DNA of 64,000 bases. Source: Cycloclasticus sp. symbiont of Poecilosclerida sp. N. Lineage in GTDB: Bacteria; Pseudomonadota; Gammaproteobacteria; Methylococcales; Cycloclasticaceae. The notes beneath the pieces were generated by a model. The model made no database searches and was not told the DNA's origin. It saw nothing but the letters and a program-made list of their open reading frames with translations. Shown here one piece after another: positions 11,587 through 20,342 of the stretch; within the stretch, counting starts at the first letter, position 1, and every line of letters starts with the position of its first letter. The DNA is taken from positions 62,001-126,000 of the forward strand of contig LWTM01000075.1 of the NCBI GenBank assembly GCA_002101205.1. The letters run 5' to 3'. A program made the translations under genes and the position numbers.

Positions 11587-11775
11587 TTAGCGTGCGAATG
11601 TTAACAAGGTGACACCAGCAATCATGCTGACAAACCCCGACACACGAATCGTTCTATCATCCATGTCCATTAAGCGCTGGTATGTTTTACGTAAGGCATC
11701 AGGACTCATAAAAGGAACGATTCCTTCTAAAACTAACAGCAATGCGACTGCTGAAAATAAATCGCTCCACGCCAT
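11587..11775 (-). CDS. DUF2065 small membrane protein
   Basis: A 62-residue protein with two hydrophobic segments (about 4-22 and 44-60) separated by a polar stretch with MSPDALRKTYQRLMDMDDR. This matches the DUF2065 (YjeT-like) family, which is almost always found between hflC and purA or hisZ. No function is known; the context suggests an accessory link to the HflKC membrane complex. Confidence 0.85.
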   Translation of the reverse strand: MAWSDLFSAVALLLVLEGIVPFMSPDALRKTYQRLMDMDDRTIRVSGFVSMIAGVTLLTFAR

Positions 11776-11816
11776 TAAAAAAGCACTCTGAGTTAAAGCT
11801 TATTTAGCCCAGTAAC

Positions 11817-12674
11817 TTATTGTTTTCTAAAGTATTTAAAGAAGTCTGACGTTGGCTCAAGCACAATCAAGTCATTTCCAGAGCCCATGCTTTTACGGTA
11901 CGCATCTAAGCTCCGGTAAAAAGCGAAGAACTCTTTGTTTTTATTGTATGCCTTTGCATAAGTGTTAGCCGCTTGCGCATCGCCTTTACCACGAAGCTCT
12001 TGTGACTCTTTATAAGCTGTCGCAAGAATAATTTCGCCTTCTTTATCAGCATTCGCGCGGATTCTTTCTGCGGCCTCTTTACCTCTTGATCTAAAGTCAC
12101 GCGCCACGCGTTCGCGCTCGGATTCCATACGCCTATAAACCGATGAGCTTACTTCCTCAGGCAGGTCGATTCGTTTAATACGCACATCGACAATATCAAT
12201 ACCTAGTCCTTTGCCTAACGTATTAATATCAGACACCAGACCTAAACGAATTCTATCTCTACCAACAGAAATCAATTCTTTAATCGTTTGCTTACTGAAC
12301 GCCGCTCGCATACCTTCTTTAACAAACTGGTTTAATCGTGTATTTACTTGACGCGGATCACCGCCCACTGCACGGTAGAAGTCACTGACATTTGATATTT
12401 TCCACTTAACAAACGTATCAACAATCACATTTTTCTTTTCTGACGTTAAAAAACGCTCTGGATTAGAGTCCAATGTTTGAATACGTCCGTCATACTTTTT
12501 GACGTTATTGACGAAAGGGAATTTAAAGTGCAAGCCAGGCATAAGATCCGTTCTAACAATTTCACCTAAACGAAACACAATGACTTTTTCTCGTTGATCA
12601 ACAGTAAAAATGCTATTCGCGCCAACAAAAACAACGGCCAGCAAAACAACTAACTTTATTGGGTTCATTTTCAT
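11817..12674 (-). CDS. hflC: FtsH modulator HflC
   Basis: Membrane-anchored SPFH/band-7 protein of 285 residues that assembles with HflK into a large periplasmic cage around the FtsH protease and tunes its proteolysis. One N-terminal membrane segment (about 5-22) precedes the band-7 domain (REKVIVFRLGEIVRTDLMPGLHFKFPF). The long helical region with RRMESERERVARDFRSRGKEAAERIRA follows. The ATG overlaps the stop of hflK by one base, so the two are translationally coupled. Confidence 0.95.
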   Translation of the reverse strand: MKMNPIKLVVLLAVVFVGANSIFTVDQREKVIVFRLGEIVRTDLMPGLHFKFPFVNNVKKYDGRIQTLDSNPERFLTSEKKNVIVDTFVKWKISNVSDFYRAVGGDPRQVNTRLNQFVKEGMRAAFSKQTIKELISVGRDRIRLGLVSDINTLGKGLGIDIVDVRIKRIDLPEEVSSSVYRRMESERERVARDFRSRGKEAAERIRANADKEGEIILATAYKESQELRGKGDAQAANTYAKAYNKNKEFFAFYRSLDAYRKSMGSGNDLIVLEPTSDFFKYFRKQ

Positions 12675-13876
12675 TATCTTCCCCTTCCTCTGTCCCTGGC
12701 ATCTTGACTCGTATTAGCTGATGTCGTTTTTTCTGATGGTGTTATAAAACGGTTGGGTGGTGATTTTGAGCTTGAAGACGAAGACTCCATCAACTTATCA
12801 ATCGGCAAGTACATTAGGTTATTGCCGCCTTTTACGTCCATAATCACCTTCCTAGAATTGCCCAGCACAACTTCCATCGTTTCCAAATAAAGGCGTTTGC
12901 GCGTCACTTCTGGCGCCACTTCATATTGCACAAGCAACTGATTGAATCGCGACGCATCACCCTTTGCTTCTGCTACAACGCGTTGTTCGTACGCTTCTGC
13001 TTCTTGAACGACTCTCGATGCCGTACCACGTGCTTTAGGTATCACTTCGTTTGAATACGCTTGCGACTCGTTGATGAAGCGCTGTTCGTCTTCGCGTGCT
13101 TTAATCGCATCAGAAAAAGCACCCTGCACTTCTTCTGGCGGCTGCGCTTCCACCAAGTTAACAGATGAAATAATCAGCCCCGTGCCATAATCATCCAGCA
13201 TTTTCTGAAGTTCAACCTCGACTTTGGCGACCACTTCACTACGGCCTTCTGTTAACACGAAGTCCATTTTGTTTTTACCAATAACCGCTCTTAACGCACT
13301 TTCTGTTGCTTGTTTCAACGTCACCTCAGGTGCGCGGACATTAAACACATAGTCTTGAGCGTTCTTCACTTTGTATTGCACCGCTAATCGCACGTCGATG
13401 ATATTTTCATCTTCTGTCAGCATCAGCGCTTCTTTTCTAACGCCGCTGGTTGATTGCTGGTTACCGCCTGACCGGTAACCTACTTCGATAAAACGTTGTT
13501 GATCCACATTAACAATAATCGCTGTATCAATTGGCTGTGGAAAGCGCCAGTGAGGCCCCGGTAATGTGGTATCTTGGTATCCACCAAAGCGCAAAATCAC
13601 GCCTCTATTACCTTCATCGACAATGTAGATACCTGACGCAAGCCAAACAATGGCTGCTACGGCTATCAGCATGCCGACATTTTTACCTGAAACTGATGAT
13701 TCACTCGGTTTCTTATTATTGCCTCTAGGTGGGTTTTTTTCACCACCGCCAAACAACATACTCAGCTTTTCTTGTATAGAGCGTATTATCTCATCAAGGT
13801 CTGGTGGCGTTTGCTGCTGTTTGCGACCACTCCACGGGTCTTTTTTCTTATCTTTATCTGAGTCATCCCAAGACAT
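12674..13876 (-). CDS. hflK: FtsH modulator HflK
   Basis: Partner of HflC in the SPFH complex that binds FtsH. The 400-residue protein starts with a charged cytoplasmic tail (MSWDDSDKDKKKDPWSGRKQQ), a FGGG segment and one membrane helix (about 68-85), then the band-7 domain (VDEGNRGVILRFGGYQDTTLPGPHWRFP) and a helical stalk with KAREDEQRFINESQAY. The C-terminus is serine-rich and ends in an Arg-Gly-Arg tail. It lies between hflX and hflC in the conserved order. Confidence 0.95.
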   Translation of the reverse strand: MSWDDSDKDKKKDPWSGRKQQQTPPDLDEIIRSIQEKLSMLFGGGEKNPPRGNNKKPSESSVSGKNVGMLIAVAAIVWLASGIYIVDEGNRGVILRFGGYQDTTLPGPHWRFPQPIDTAIIVNVDQQRFIEVGYRSGGNQQSTSGVRKEALMLTEDENIIDVRLAVQYKVKNAQDYVFNVRAPEVTLKQATESALRAVIGKNKMDFVLTEGRSEVVAKVEVELQKMLDDYGTGLIISSVNLVEAQPPEEVQGAFSDAIKAREDEQRFINESQAYSNEVIPKARGTASRVVQEAEAYEQRVVAEAKGDASRFNQLLVQYEVAPEVTRKRLYLETMEVVLGNSRKVIMDVKGGNNLMYLPIDKLMESSSSSSKSPPNRFITPSEKTTSANTSQDARDRGRGR

Positions 13877-13959
13877 ATTAAAACCTCAAGTTTAATATTA
13901 ATTTATTCTAGTCGCTAATAGTAGAGCTGTATGCCCTCGTTGGCAAGGTGTTAAATGAC

Positions 13960-15228
13960 TTATTTAGAGAAAACATCGTTTAATAAATATTTATACTTAT
14001 TGTGTATACGCACATCAAGTACCCAACAACCGTCATCTCTATTTTCTTCATTTAGAATGTGCGCCACATCGAATAATTGCGCGCGCAATTTAGCCTGACT
14101 CGGCTTTAACACAAGCCTCACTCGCGTATTTTCTTTATGGCAGCGAGTAGATAAGCTATCCAGTAAAAGATTCATTCCATTATTCATTATCGCGGACAAC
14201 CAAACTGTAGTAGTCTCACCACTTGCATCTTTATCAACGTGCGGCTCGACAGAATCAAGCCTATCCACTTTATTATACACCATTATTTGTGGAATATTAT
14301 CCGCGCCAATCTCTTTTAGTACCGTATTGACTTCGCGTATTTGCTCTTGCCTATTAAGACTGCTCGCATCCACAACATGCAGCAGCAAATCCGCCTCTAT
14401 TGTTTCTTGTAATGTCGAACGAAACGCCGCAACCAACTCATGCGGTAAGCCTTGAATGAAGCCAACCGTATCAGCCAACACCAATTCGCCATAATCCGGT
14501 AATTTTACTTGTCGAAGTGTTGTGTCTAATGTCGCAAAGAGTTGGTCAGCCACATAGATAGACGAATTTGTTAGTGCATTGAATAACGTGGATTTTCCAG
14601 CATTAGTATACCCTACGAGCGATACCGTTGGAACATCTGCACGTTGCCGACTACGCCTTCCTTGATTACGCTGCTTATTCACTTTCACTAAGCGGGATTT
14701 GATTTGACGAATCCGCTGACCAATAAGTCGCCGGTCTGTTTCTAACTGCGTTTCACCTGGCCCCCGTAAGCCGATACCACCTTTTTGCCTTTCAAGATGA
14801 GTCCAGCCGCGAATCAATCGCGTTGATAAGTGCTGAAGCTGTGCAAGCTCCACTTGCAATTTGCCCTCAAATGATTGCGCGCGTTGAGCAAAGATGTCTA
14901 GTATAAGATTTGTCCTGTCGAGAACACGCACCTCTAGTTCCGCCTCAAGGTTTCGCTGTTGACCTGGACTTAGCGTATGATTAAACAACACAATATCGGC
15001 GCACGACTCATGCAGAATTTGGCGTACTTCTTCAAGCTTACCTTTGCCAACAAAGAATTTAGAATCGGGCTGTTTACGCGCCCCTTTTACAGTAGCAACA
15101 AGCTCTACGTTTGCCGATATAACGAGTTGAATAAATTCATTCAAGCCGTCTTCGCAAAAGCTTTCGTTAATAGAAAGGTTGACAACAAGCGCTTTTTCAC
15201 CCGTATCGGGGCGATCAAATAATTCCAT
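13960..15228 (-). CDS. hflX: Ribosome-splitting GTPase HflX
   Basis: GTPase of 422 residues that binds the large ribosomal subunit and splits stalled or heat-damaged ribosomes. The N-terminal HflX domain shows the nucleotide-binding segment SANVELVATVKGARKQPDSKFFVGKGKLEEV and the GLRGPGETQLETDRR motif. The G domain follows with G1 GYTNAGKST (near 205), G3 DTVGFIQGLPHELV and G4 NKVD. It lies between hfq and hflK as in E. coli. Confidence 0.95.
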   Translation of the reverse strand: MELFDRPDTGEKALVVNLSINESFCEDGLNEFIQLVISANVELVATVKGARKQPDSKFFVGKGKLEEVRQILHESCADIVLFNHTLSPGQQRNLEAELEVRVLDRTNLILDIFAQRAQSFEGKLQVELAQLQHLSTRLIRGWTHLERQKGGIGLRGPGETQLETDRRLIGQRIRQIKSRLVKVNKQRNQGRRSRQRADVPTVSLVGYTNAGKSTLFNALTNSSIYVADQLFATLDTTLRQVKLPDYGELVLADTVGFIQGLPHELVAAFRSTLQETIEADLLLHVVDASSLNRQEQIREVNTVLKEIGADNIPQIMVYNKVDRLDSVEPHVDKDASGETTTVWLSAIMNNGMNLLLDSLSTRCHKENTRVRLVLKPSQAKLRAQLFDVAHILNEENRDDGCWVLDVRIHNKYKYLLNDVFSK

Positions 15229-15272
15229 TAACGAAGGACGTTAAGCTGAACGAATGTTTGCAAAATAATTAT

Positions 15273-15506
15273 CTAGCTTTCCTCGTCATTACTCGGCAGG
15301 CTGATTGCCCGCACAGGAACAATGGTAGAGATAGCGTGTTTATAAACCATTTGACTGACTGCATTTTTTAATACCACAACGTATTGGTCAAAGGAATCGA
15401 TTTGACCTTGCAATTTAATTCCATTAACCAAAAAAATGGCGACTGGTGCGTGTTTTTTTCTAAGCGTGTTTAGAAAAGTGTCTTGTAAGCTATGACTTAT
15501 AGGCAT
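15273..15506 (-). CDS. hfq: RNA chaperone Hfq
   Basis: Hexameric Sm-like protein of 77 residues that pairs small RNAs with mRNAs. Sm1 ([27 protein letters not shown]) and Sm2 ([11 protein letters not shown]) are intact. The proximal-site motif is YKHA with His56. The N-terminus reads [21 protein letters not shown] rather than the common MAKGQSLQDPFLN. The C-terminal tail is very short (about 10 residues) compared with the long tail in enterobacteria. AGGAG lies just upstream. Confidence 0.95.
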   Translation of the reverse strand: MPISHSLQDTFLNTLRKKHAPVAIFLVNGIKLQGQIDSFDQYVVVLKNAVSQMVYKHAISTIVPVRAISLPSNDEES

Positions 15507-15640
15507 TTTTTCTCCTTGTTATTGTTTTTTCAATATTACTCTTTCGTACCCACATTGCAACGCAACAATTATAACCTATAGCCACCGCAAATAGCTAGAC
15601 GTAACACTATACAAACCACTAATATGCAATCAAATCAGTA

Positions 15641-16588
15641 TCATTTAAAGGCTTTGTTATTTAGATTACCATACTTTTTTATTAGCTGGTCAAGTGCAGA
15701 CTCCCCCCCCGTCTCAAGCCATACGGTATCCGTTTGTTGTCGCAGCCAAGTGAATTGCCTTTTTGCTAATCGCCTCGTCGCAACAATGGCTTTTTCACGC
15801 AACATCACTTGATCGTACTCACCCTGTAAACATGACCACGCTTGTCTATACCCAACGGCTCTAACAGCAGGCATTGATGCGTCTAAATCACCTCTATTAA
15901 ACAACGCCTGCACTTCGTCAATAAAGCCATTCTCCAGCATAAGGTCGAACCGCAGCGCTATTTTTTCATGCAGCTTAGCTCTATCACTCGGTGCTATGAC
16001 AAATTTGCACGGCTGAAATAACAAAGGCTGCTGAGATTGCTCGCTTAGCCAGCTTGTTTGGCTACGATTTGACACTAAATAAACTTCTAAGGCACGTTGT
16101 ATCCTTTGCGTGTCATTTGGATGTATACGGGCAGCAGCCGTTGGGTCAACTTCATTCAGACGGTCATGTACTGCCTGCCAACCTTCCGTCTGTGCTTGCT
16201 GGTTAATTTCTTGACGTGTTTTTTCATCTGCATCCGGAAACGTAGCCATGCCATTTAACAACACATGAAAATAAAGCATTGTGCCGCCTACAAAAACAGG
16301 CACTTTGCCGCGTGAAGCTATATCGTCAATTAGCCCTAGCGCCATTTCACGAAACTGTCCTGCAGAAAAAGCCTCTGTTGGTTCTAAAATATCAATTAAA
16401 TGATGAGGCACACCATCACGTTCTTGCATATCTGGCTTGGCTGTTCCAATATCCATACCACGGTAAACTAGCGCTGAGTCCACACTAATGATTTCACCAT
16501 TTAACGCTTTTGCCGCCTCAATACCTAACGCGGTCTTACCTGATGCAGTAGGGCCCATCAGAAAAATGACCTGCGGCAAAAAACTCAC
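15641..16588 (-). CDS. miaA: tRNA dimethylallyltransferase
   Basis: Transfers a dimethylallyl group to A37 of tRNAs that read codons starting with U, the first step of ms2i6A synthesis. The 315-residue protein has the P-loop GPTASGKT (12-19), the DSALVYRGMDIGTAKP loop, the catalytic-site motif VGGTMLYF and the tRNA-binding RQFTWLR. Position between mutL and hfq is the conserved one. Near the 3' end the plus strand carries a C8 run (15703-15710) encoding a Gly-Gly pair in ETGGESALDQ; slippage there would alter only the last 17 or so residues. Confidence 0.95.
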   Translation of the reverse strand: MSFLPQVIFLMGPTASGKTALGIEAAKALNGEIISVDSALVYRGMDIGTAKPDMQERDGVPHHLIDILEPTEAFSAGQFREMALGLIDDIASRGKVPVFVGGTMLYFHVLLNGMATFPDADEKTRQEINQQAQTEGWQAVHDRLNEVDPTAAARIHPNDTQRIQRALEVYLVSNRSQTSWLSEQSQQPLLFQPCKFVIAPSDRAKLHEKIALRFDLMLENGFIDEVQALFNRGDLDASMPAVRAVGYRQAWSCLQGEYDQVMLREKAIVATRRLAKRQFTWLRQQTDTVWLETGGESALDQLIKKYGNLNNKAFK

Positions 16589-16592
16589 CAGC

Positions 16593-18380
16593 TTACTGCC
16601 CTCTTAGGAACAAGGCATCTAATTGCTGCACATCAAGCAACACCCACGTAGGGCGTCCATGATTACATTGTCCACTGTTATCGGTTTGCTCAATATCACG
16701 CAGTAGGGCATTCATTTCGGCTTCCGTTAACCGCCGGTTAGCGCGAATGGACCCTTGGCACGCCATATTCCCTAACACGGCATAACACGCGTCTTTAACA
16801 CTGTTACTTTCACCCGTTTCGCACAAATCATTTAGCACATCATGAATAAGCTTCTCTGCGTCATCTTGCGCCAATAAAACTGGAATAGCTCGCACCAATA
16901 AGGTTGTAGGGCCAGATGCACTCAACTCAATACCCAGCGTGTTTAGTAAGGGTTGGCTTTGTTCGAAAATCATCATTTCTTCGTCAGACAGTTGAATTTT
17001 TTGCGGAATCAACATTGGTTGAGACGGTATGTTGCCAGCGTCATATTGTTTTTTCATTTTTTCATACACAATGCGTTCATGCGCCGCATGTGTATCGACT
17101 AAAATTAAACCCTTATCAGATTCTGCCAAAATATACGTGTTATGCAAATGCGCAATCGCAAAACCCATCGGCGGCACAGCACCTTCAACCCTTTCAGCAG
17201 GCGCTTGAAAAGAGGGCGTAGCCCCGCCTCTTGCATGCCTATGCTGCGATGGATAGCTTGCGTATCGAGCAGCCGGTTCCGCAACGGACATAGGAATATG
17301 ATTTTGTTGCATGTCGTTATCAACGGGCTGTTGACCGCTTAAATGTGGCTCAATTGTCTTTACCGCATAATGATCAGAGGGCCTTACATCAGTTAACAAT
17401 TGTTTGATTCGACGATAAACAAAATCATGCACCGCCTTACTTTCACGAAAACGAACTTCTAATTTTGCCGGATGCGCATTGACATCAACTAACGTGGGGT
17501 TAATGGTTAAATACAACACATAAACTGGGTGGCGGCCATGGAACAAAACGTCTTTATACGCCAAACGAACGGCGTGATTAATGAGCTTATCCCTAATTAA
17601 TCGACCATTAACATAAAAAAACTGCATGTCGGCTTGTGATCTTGAGTACGTCGGCAGGCCAACCCAGCCTTGCAACGCGAGTTCGCCATTAATAACATCA
17701 ATATCTAGTGATTGCCGAACAAACTCTTCACCGCACAACAAACCTACTCGCTGGTCTTTTTGCTCAGCCGTTAGTGCTGGCTTTAGATCTATGACCTGCT
17801 TTTGATTGTTTTTAAGACTCAACCCCACATCAAAACGGCCCAACGCCATACGTTTCACAACCGTCTCTATGTGGCCAAATTCGGTTTTATCCGTTTTAAG
17901 AAATTTACGCCGTGCCGGGGTGTTATAAAAAAGATCACGCAACTCAACGCTCGTGCCCATCGGGTGTGAAGCTGGAACCGGATCTAATTCTTCTTCTGTA
18001 CCATCCGCTTTCACTGCCCAAGCCGCCACATCATCTTTGCACCGTGACGATAGCGTTAAACGAGAAACTGAACTCATACTCGGTAACGCTTCCCCTCTAA
18101 AACCAAAACTCAGCACTGACTCAAGATCTAATAAAGAACCGATTTTACTGGTCGCGTGTCTCGACATAGCTAAACCCAAATCGTCTTTTTGTATACCGCA
18201 GCCATCATCCCGCACGCGTATCAAACGCGAACCACCCTCTTCAATCTCAATAAAAACGTATCTCGCACCTGCGTCTAACGAGTTCTCTATCAATTCCTTT
18301 ACCGCTGATGCCGGACGCTCAATCACCTCACCGGCCGCTATTTGGTTAATCAATTGTGGGGGAAGTTGTTTTATAGTCAT
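16593..18380 (-). CDS. mutL: DNA mismatch repair protein MutL, endonuclease type
   Basis: Mismatch-repair ATPase that links MutS to downstream steps. The GHKL motifs are clear: ELIENSLDAGA (about 30-40), RDDGCGI and TSKIGSLLDLESVLSFGFRGEAL. The C-terminal part has DTHAAHERIVYE, which fits the DQHA(X)2E(X)4E metal-binding endonuclease motif, and CNHGRP near the end. E. coli MutL lacks this motif; Pseudomonas MutL has it. This suggests a MutH-independent nicking system. I chose the ATG at 18380 because families start MPIQ/MTIKxLPPQLxNQIAAGEV; an in-frame ATG at 18395 is possible. Neither has a clear RBS. Confidence 0.95.
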   Translation of the reverse strand: MTIKQLPPQLINQIAAGEVIERPASAVKELIENSLDAGARYVFIEIEEGGSRLIRVRDDGCGIQKDDLGLAMSRHATSKIGSLLDLESVLSFGFRGEALPSMSSVSRLTLSSRCKDDVAAWAVKADGTEEELDPVPASHPMGTSVELRDLFYNTPARRKFLKTDKTEFGHIETVVKRMALGRFDVGLSLKNNQKQVIDLKPALTAEQKDQRVGLLCGEEFVRQSLDIDVINGELALQGWVGLPTYSRSQADMQFFYVNGRLIRDKLINHAVRLAYKDVLFHGRHPVYVLYLTINPTLVDVNAHPAKLEVRFRESKAVHDFVYRRIKQLLTDVRPSDHYAVKTIEPHLSGQQPVDNDMQQNHIPMSVAEPAARYASYPSQHRHARGGATPSFQAPAERVEGAVPPMGFAIAHLHNTYILAESDKGLILVDTHAAHERIVYEKMKKQYDAGNIPSQPMLIPQKIQLSDEEMMIFEQSQPLLNTLGIELSASGPTTLLVRAIPVLLAQDDAEKLIHDVLNDLCETGESNSVKDACYAVLGNMACQGSIRANRRLTEAEMNALLRDIEQTDNSGQCNHGRPTWVLLDVQQLDALFLRGQ

Positions 18381-18432
18381 AGCGTGCAGGTACATAGCGT
18401 GCGTTTATACCGCTTATTGTACCGAAAATTAA

Positions 18433-19773
18433 CTAGCTTGGTATTTGGATAACTTGCCCCACCCTAATCCGGTTCGTTTGCATCGAGTTCTCCTTCTTTA
18501 AGGATAACAAAGAGACACGATAACGTTGGGCAATGCCTGACAGCGTATCGCCTTTTTGAATTCTATACGTAGGTTTTACAGCTTGTGTTGTTGGCGGCCT
18601 CGGTACGCTTTGATTAGCAAGGTACTTTTTAACGCCTTTCAATATAGCCGCTGCCACCTTACTTTGGTGGCGCGAACTACGAAGTTTCGCTTCTTCCTTT
18701 TTGTTAGAAATAAATGCCGTTTCTATCAAAATTGACGGAATGTCGGGCGATTTTAATACCATAAACCCCGCACGTTGAACCTGTTTTTTATGTACATGAC
18801 CAAGCCCCTTCAAATTTTTTAGAACTTCACTCGCTAAGATAGCACTTGCATCTTCTGTTGCGTTTTGTGACAAATCTAATAACACTGAAGCCAACATATC
18901 ATCTTTATCATCCAAACTAACCCCGCCAACTAAATCCGCCGCGTTCGCACTGTCAGCCAGCCACCTTGCCGCCTCACCACTCGCGCCGCGGTTAGACAAA
19001 ATATAAACTGATGAACCCCTTGCGTGTTGATTCCTAAATGCGTCCGCATGAATGGATATGAATAAATCAGCCCTTGCATTTCGTGCCTTTTCCATTCGTT
19101 TGCGCAAGCCAATATAATAATCACCCGAGCGCACAAGATACGCTTTTATATTCGGCTCTTTATTAACTAATACTGCTAATTTTTTAGCAATCGCCAACAC
19201 AACAACCTTTTCACGCGTCCCTCTATGCCCCTTCGCTCCTGGGTCTTCACCACCATGACCCGCATCAATGGCCACAACCCATTTAGTATTTTGTGCGGCG
19301 TTCGACGCTTTTTTGACCACGACACGTGGCTTCCCTGCATGTTTTGTTTTTGGGTATAAATCAATCACCAAACGATGACCATAACTAGCATTGGGTTTTA
19401 GTGAAAAACTTTTTGCATTAATAGATGTTTTGAGGTCTATCACAACGCGTAAATCTTTTATATTACGCGGCGCATGGCGCATTAGACTCACTACCTTATG
19501 GCTATGGGGAAACGTAGGCATAGACGCACTAAACTTCACATCTTTTAAATCAACAACTAATCGCAGCGGATTATCTAAGTGAAAAATATTGTATTCAACA
19601 GACGAAGAAACACCTAAAACCAACCGCGTGTGGTCAGGTGCGGTCCAAAACCTTATAGAATCAACTTTTTTGTTTGCAGCGGCGCTTACCGACAAACTAC
19701 TGAACAAAACAGTCAAGCTTAAAACAAATAATAAAAAGCATTGATATTTATTAATAAAGTCCTTCATAAACAA
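18433..19773 (-). CDS. amiB: N-acetylmuramoyl-L-alanine amidase with AMIN and LysM domains
   Basis: Periplasmic zinc amidase that cleaves septal peptidoglycan during cell separation. The 446 residues comprise a signal peptide (about 1-32), an AMIN domain that targets the septum (about 35-140), an Amidase_3 catalytic domain (AIDAGHGGEDPGAKGHRGTREK with zinc His, SIHADAF, and the late Glu in ILIETAFISNKKEE), and a C-terminal LysM (YRIQKGDTLSGIAQRYRVS). It sits between tsaE and mutL, the usual amiB place. In-frame ATGs at 19773 and 19767 are both plausible starts. Confidence 0.93.
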   Translation of the reverse strand: MFMKDFINKYQCFLLFVLSLTVLFSSLSVSAAANKKVDSIRFWTAPDHTRLVLGVSSSVEYNIFHLDNPLRLVVDLKDVKFSASMPTFPHSHKVVSLMRHAPRNIKDLRVVIDLKTSINAKSFSLKPNASYGHRLVIDLYPKTKHAGKPRVVVKKASNAAQNTKWVVAIDAGHGGEDPGAKGHRGTREKVVVLAIAKKLAVLVNKEPNIKAYLVRSGDYYIGLRKRMEKARNARADLFISIHADAFRNQHARGSSVYILSNRGASGEAARWLADSANAADLVGGVSLDDKDDMLASVLLDLSQNATEDASAILASEVLKNLKGLGHVHKKQVQRAGFMVLKSPDIPSILIETAFISNKKEEAKLRSSRHQSKVAAAILKGVKKYLANQSVPRPPTTQAVKPTYRIQKGDTLSGIAQRYRVSLLSLKKENSMQTNRIRVGQVIQIPS

Positions 19774-19797
19774 TTGCTTATCATATTTTATTCTATG

Positions 19798-20208
19798 CTA
19801 TTCGGGGGGGTATATTAACAGCTCTCGCTCACTTCCGTTAATTTTTATTTCAACCAATATATCTGGGCTTGGCAACAAACCTTTCCCCTTCTCGGGCCAT
19901 TCCACAAAACAGATTGATTTTTCATTCAAATAGTCGCGAATACCCATGTATTCCAACTCTTCGGGGTCGCTTAAACGATATAAATCAAAATGGAAAACAG
20001 CTTGCCCATTAATGCTATATGCTTCCACCAAATTATAGGTTGGGCTTTTAACTGAACCTACGTGTCCCCATGCATTAAGAACACCTCGAACCAGTGTCGT
20101 TTTGCCTGCCCCTAAATCACCCGCTAGAAACACCAAAGTGCCTTCACGTAATTGCCCAGCAAGCCCCCCCCCTGCGGCTAACATAGCCTGCTCGTCTTTA
20201 ATATTCAT
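19798..20208 (-). CDS. tsaE: tRNA threonylcarbamoyladenosine synthesis ATPase TsaE
   Basis: Small P-loop ATPase of 136 residues that works with TsaB and TsaD to make the t6A37 modification of ANN-decoding tRNAs. Walker A is GDLGAGKTT, followed by KSPTYNLVEAY and FDLYRLSDPEELEYMG; the acidic pair near WPEKG completes the family pattern. The gene contains a C9 run (20164-20172, codons for a Gly-Gly-Gly stretch near residue 14) and a G7 run at its 3' end (19804-19810), which are unusual in this AT-rich DNA. The start lies two bases from the upstream limit of the queG reading frame on the other strand. Confidence 0.92.
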   Translation of the reverse strand: MNIKDEQAMLAAGGGLAGQLREGTLVFLAGDLGAGKTTLVRGVLNAWGHVGSVKSPTYNLVEAYSINGQAVFHFDLYRLSDPEELEYMGIRDYLNEKSICFVEWPEKGKGLLPSPDILVEIKINGSERELLIYPPE

Positions 20209-20342
20209 GTTTGACTGAATCGGTCAAAAAAAGCCACGCATATCATTTTTTGCAACAAAAGATTAGCCACTCTGTGAAATTGCATTTTAGTCATACGATA
20301 CCAATATGTATTGCCCATTCAATTCAATGTATCCTACCGCAG

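Noticed and set aside
20211..20342. 44-codon N-terminal extension of queG
   Set aside because: It is not shared by the family and the known domain starts at MSKNSTDFQQL.
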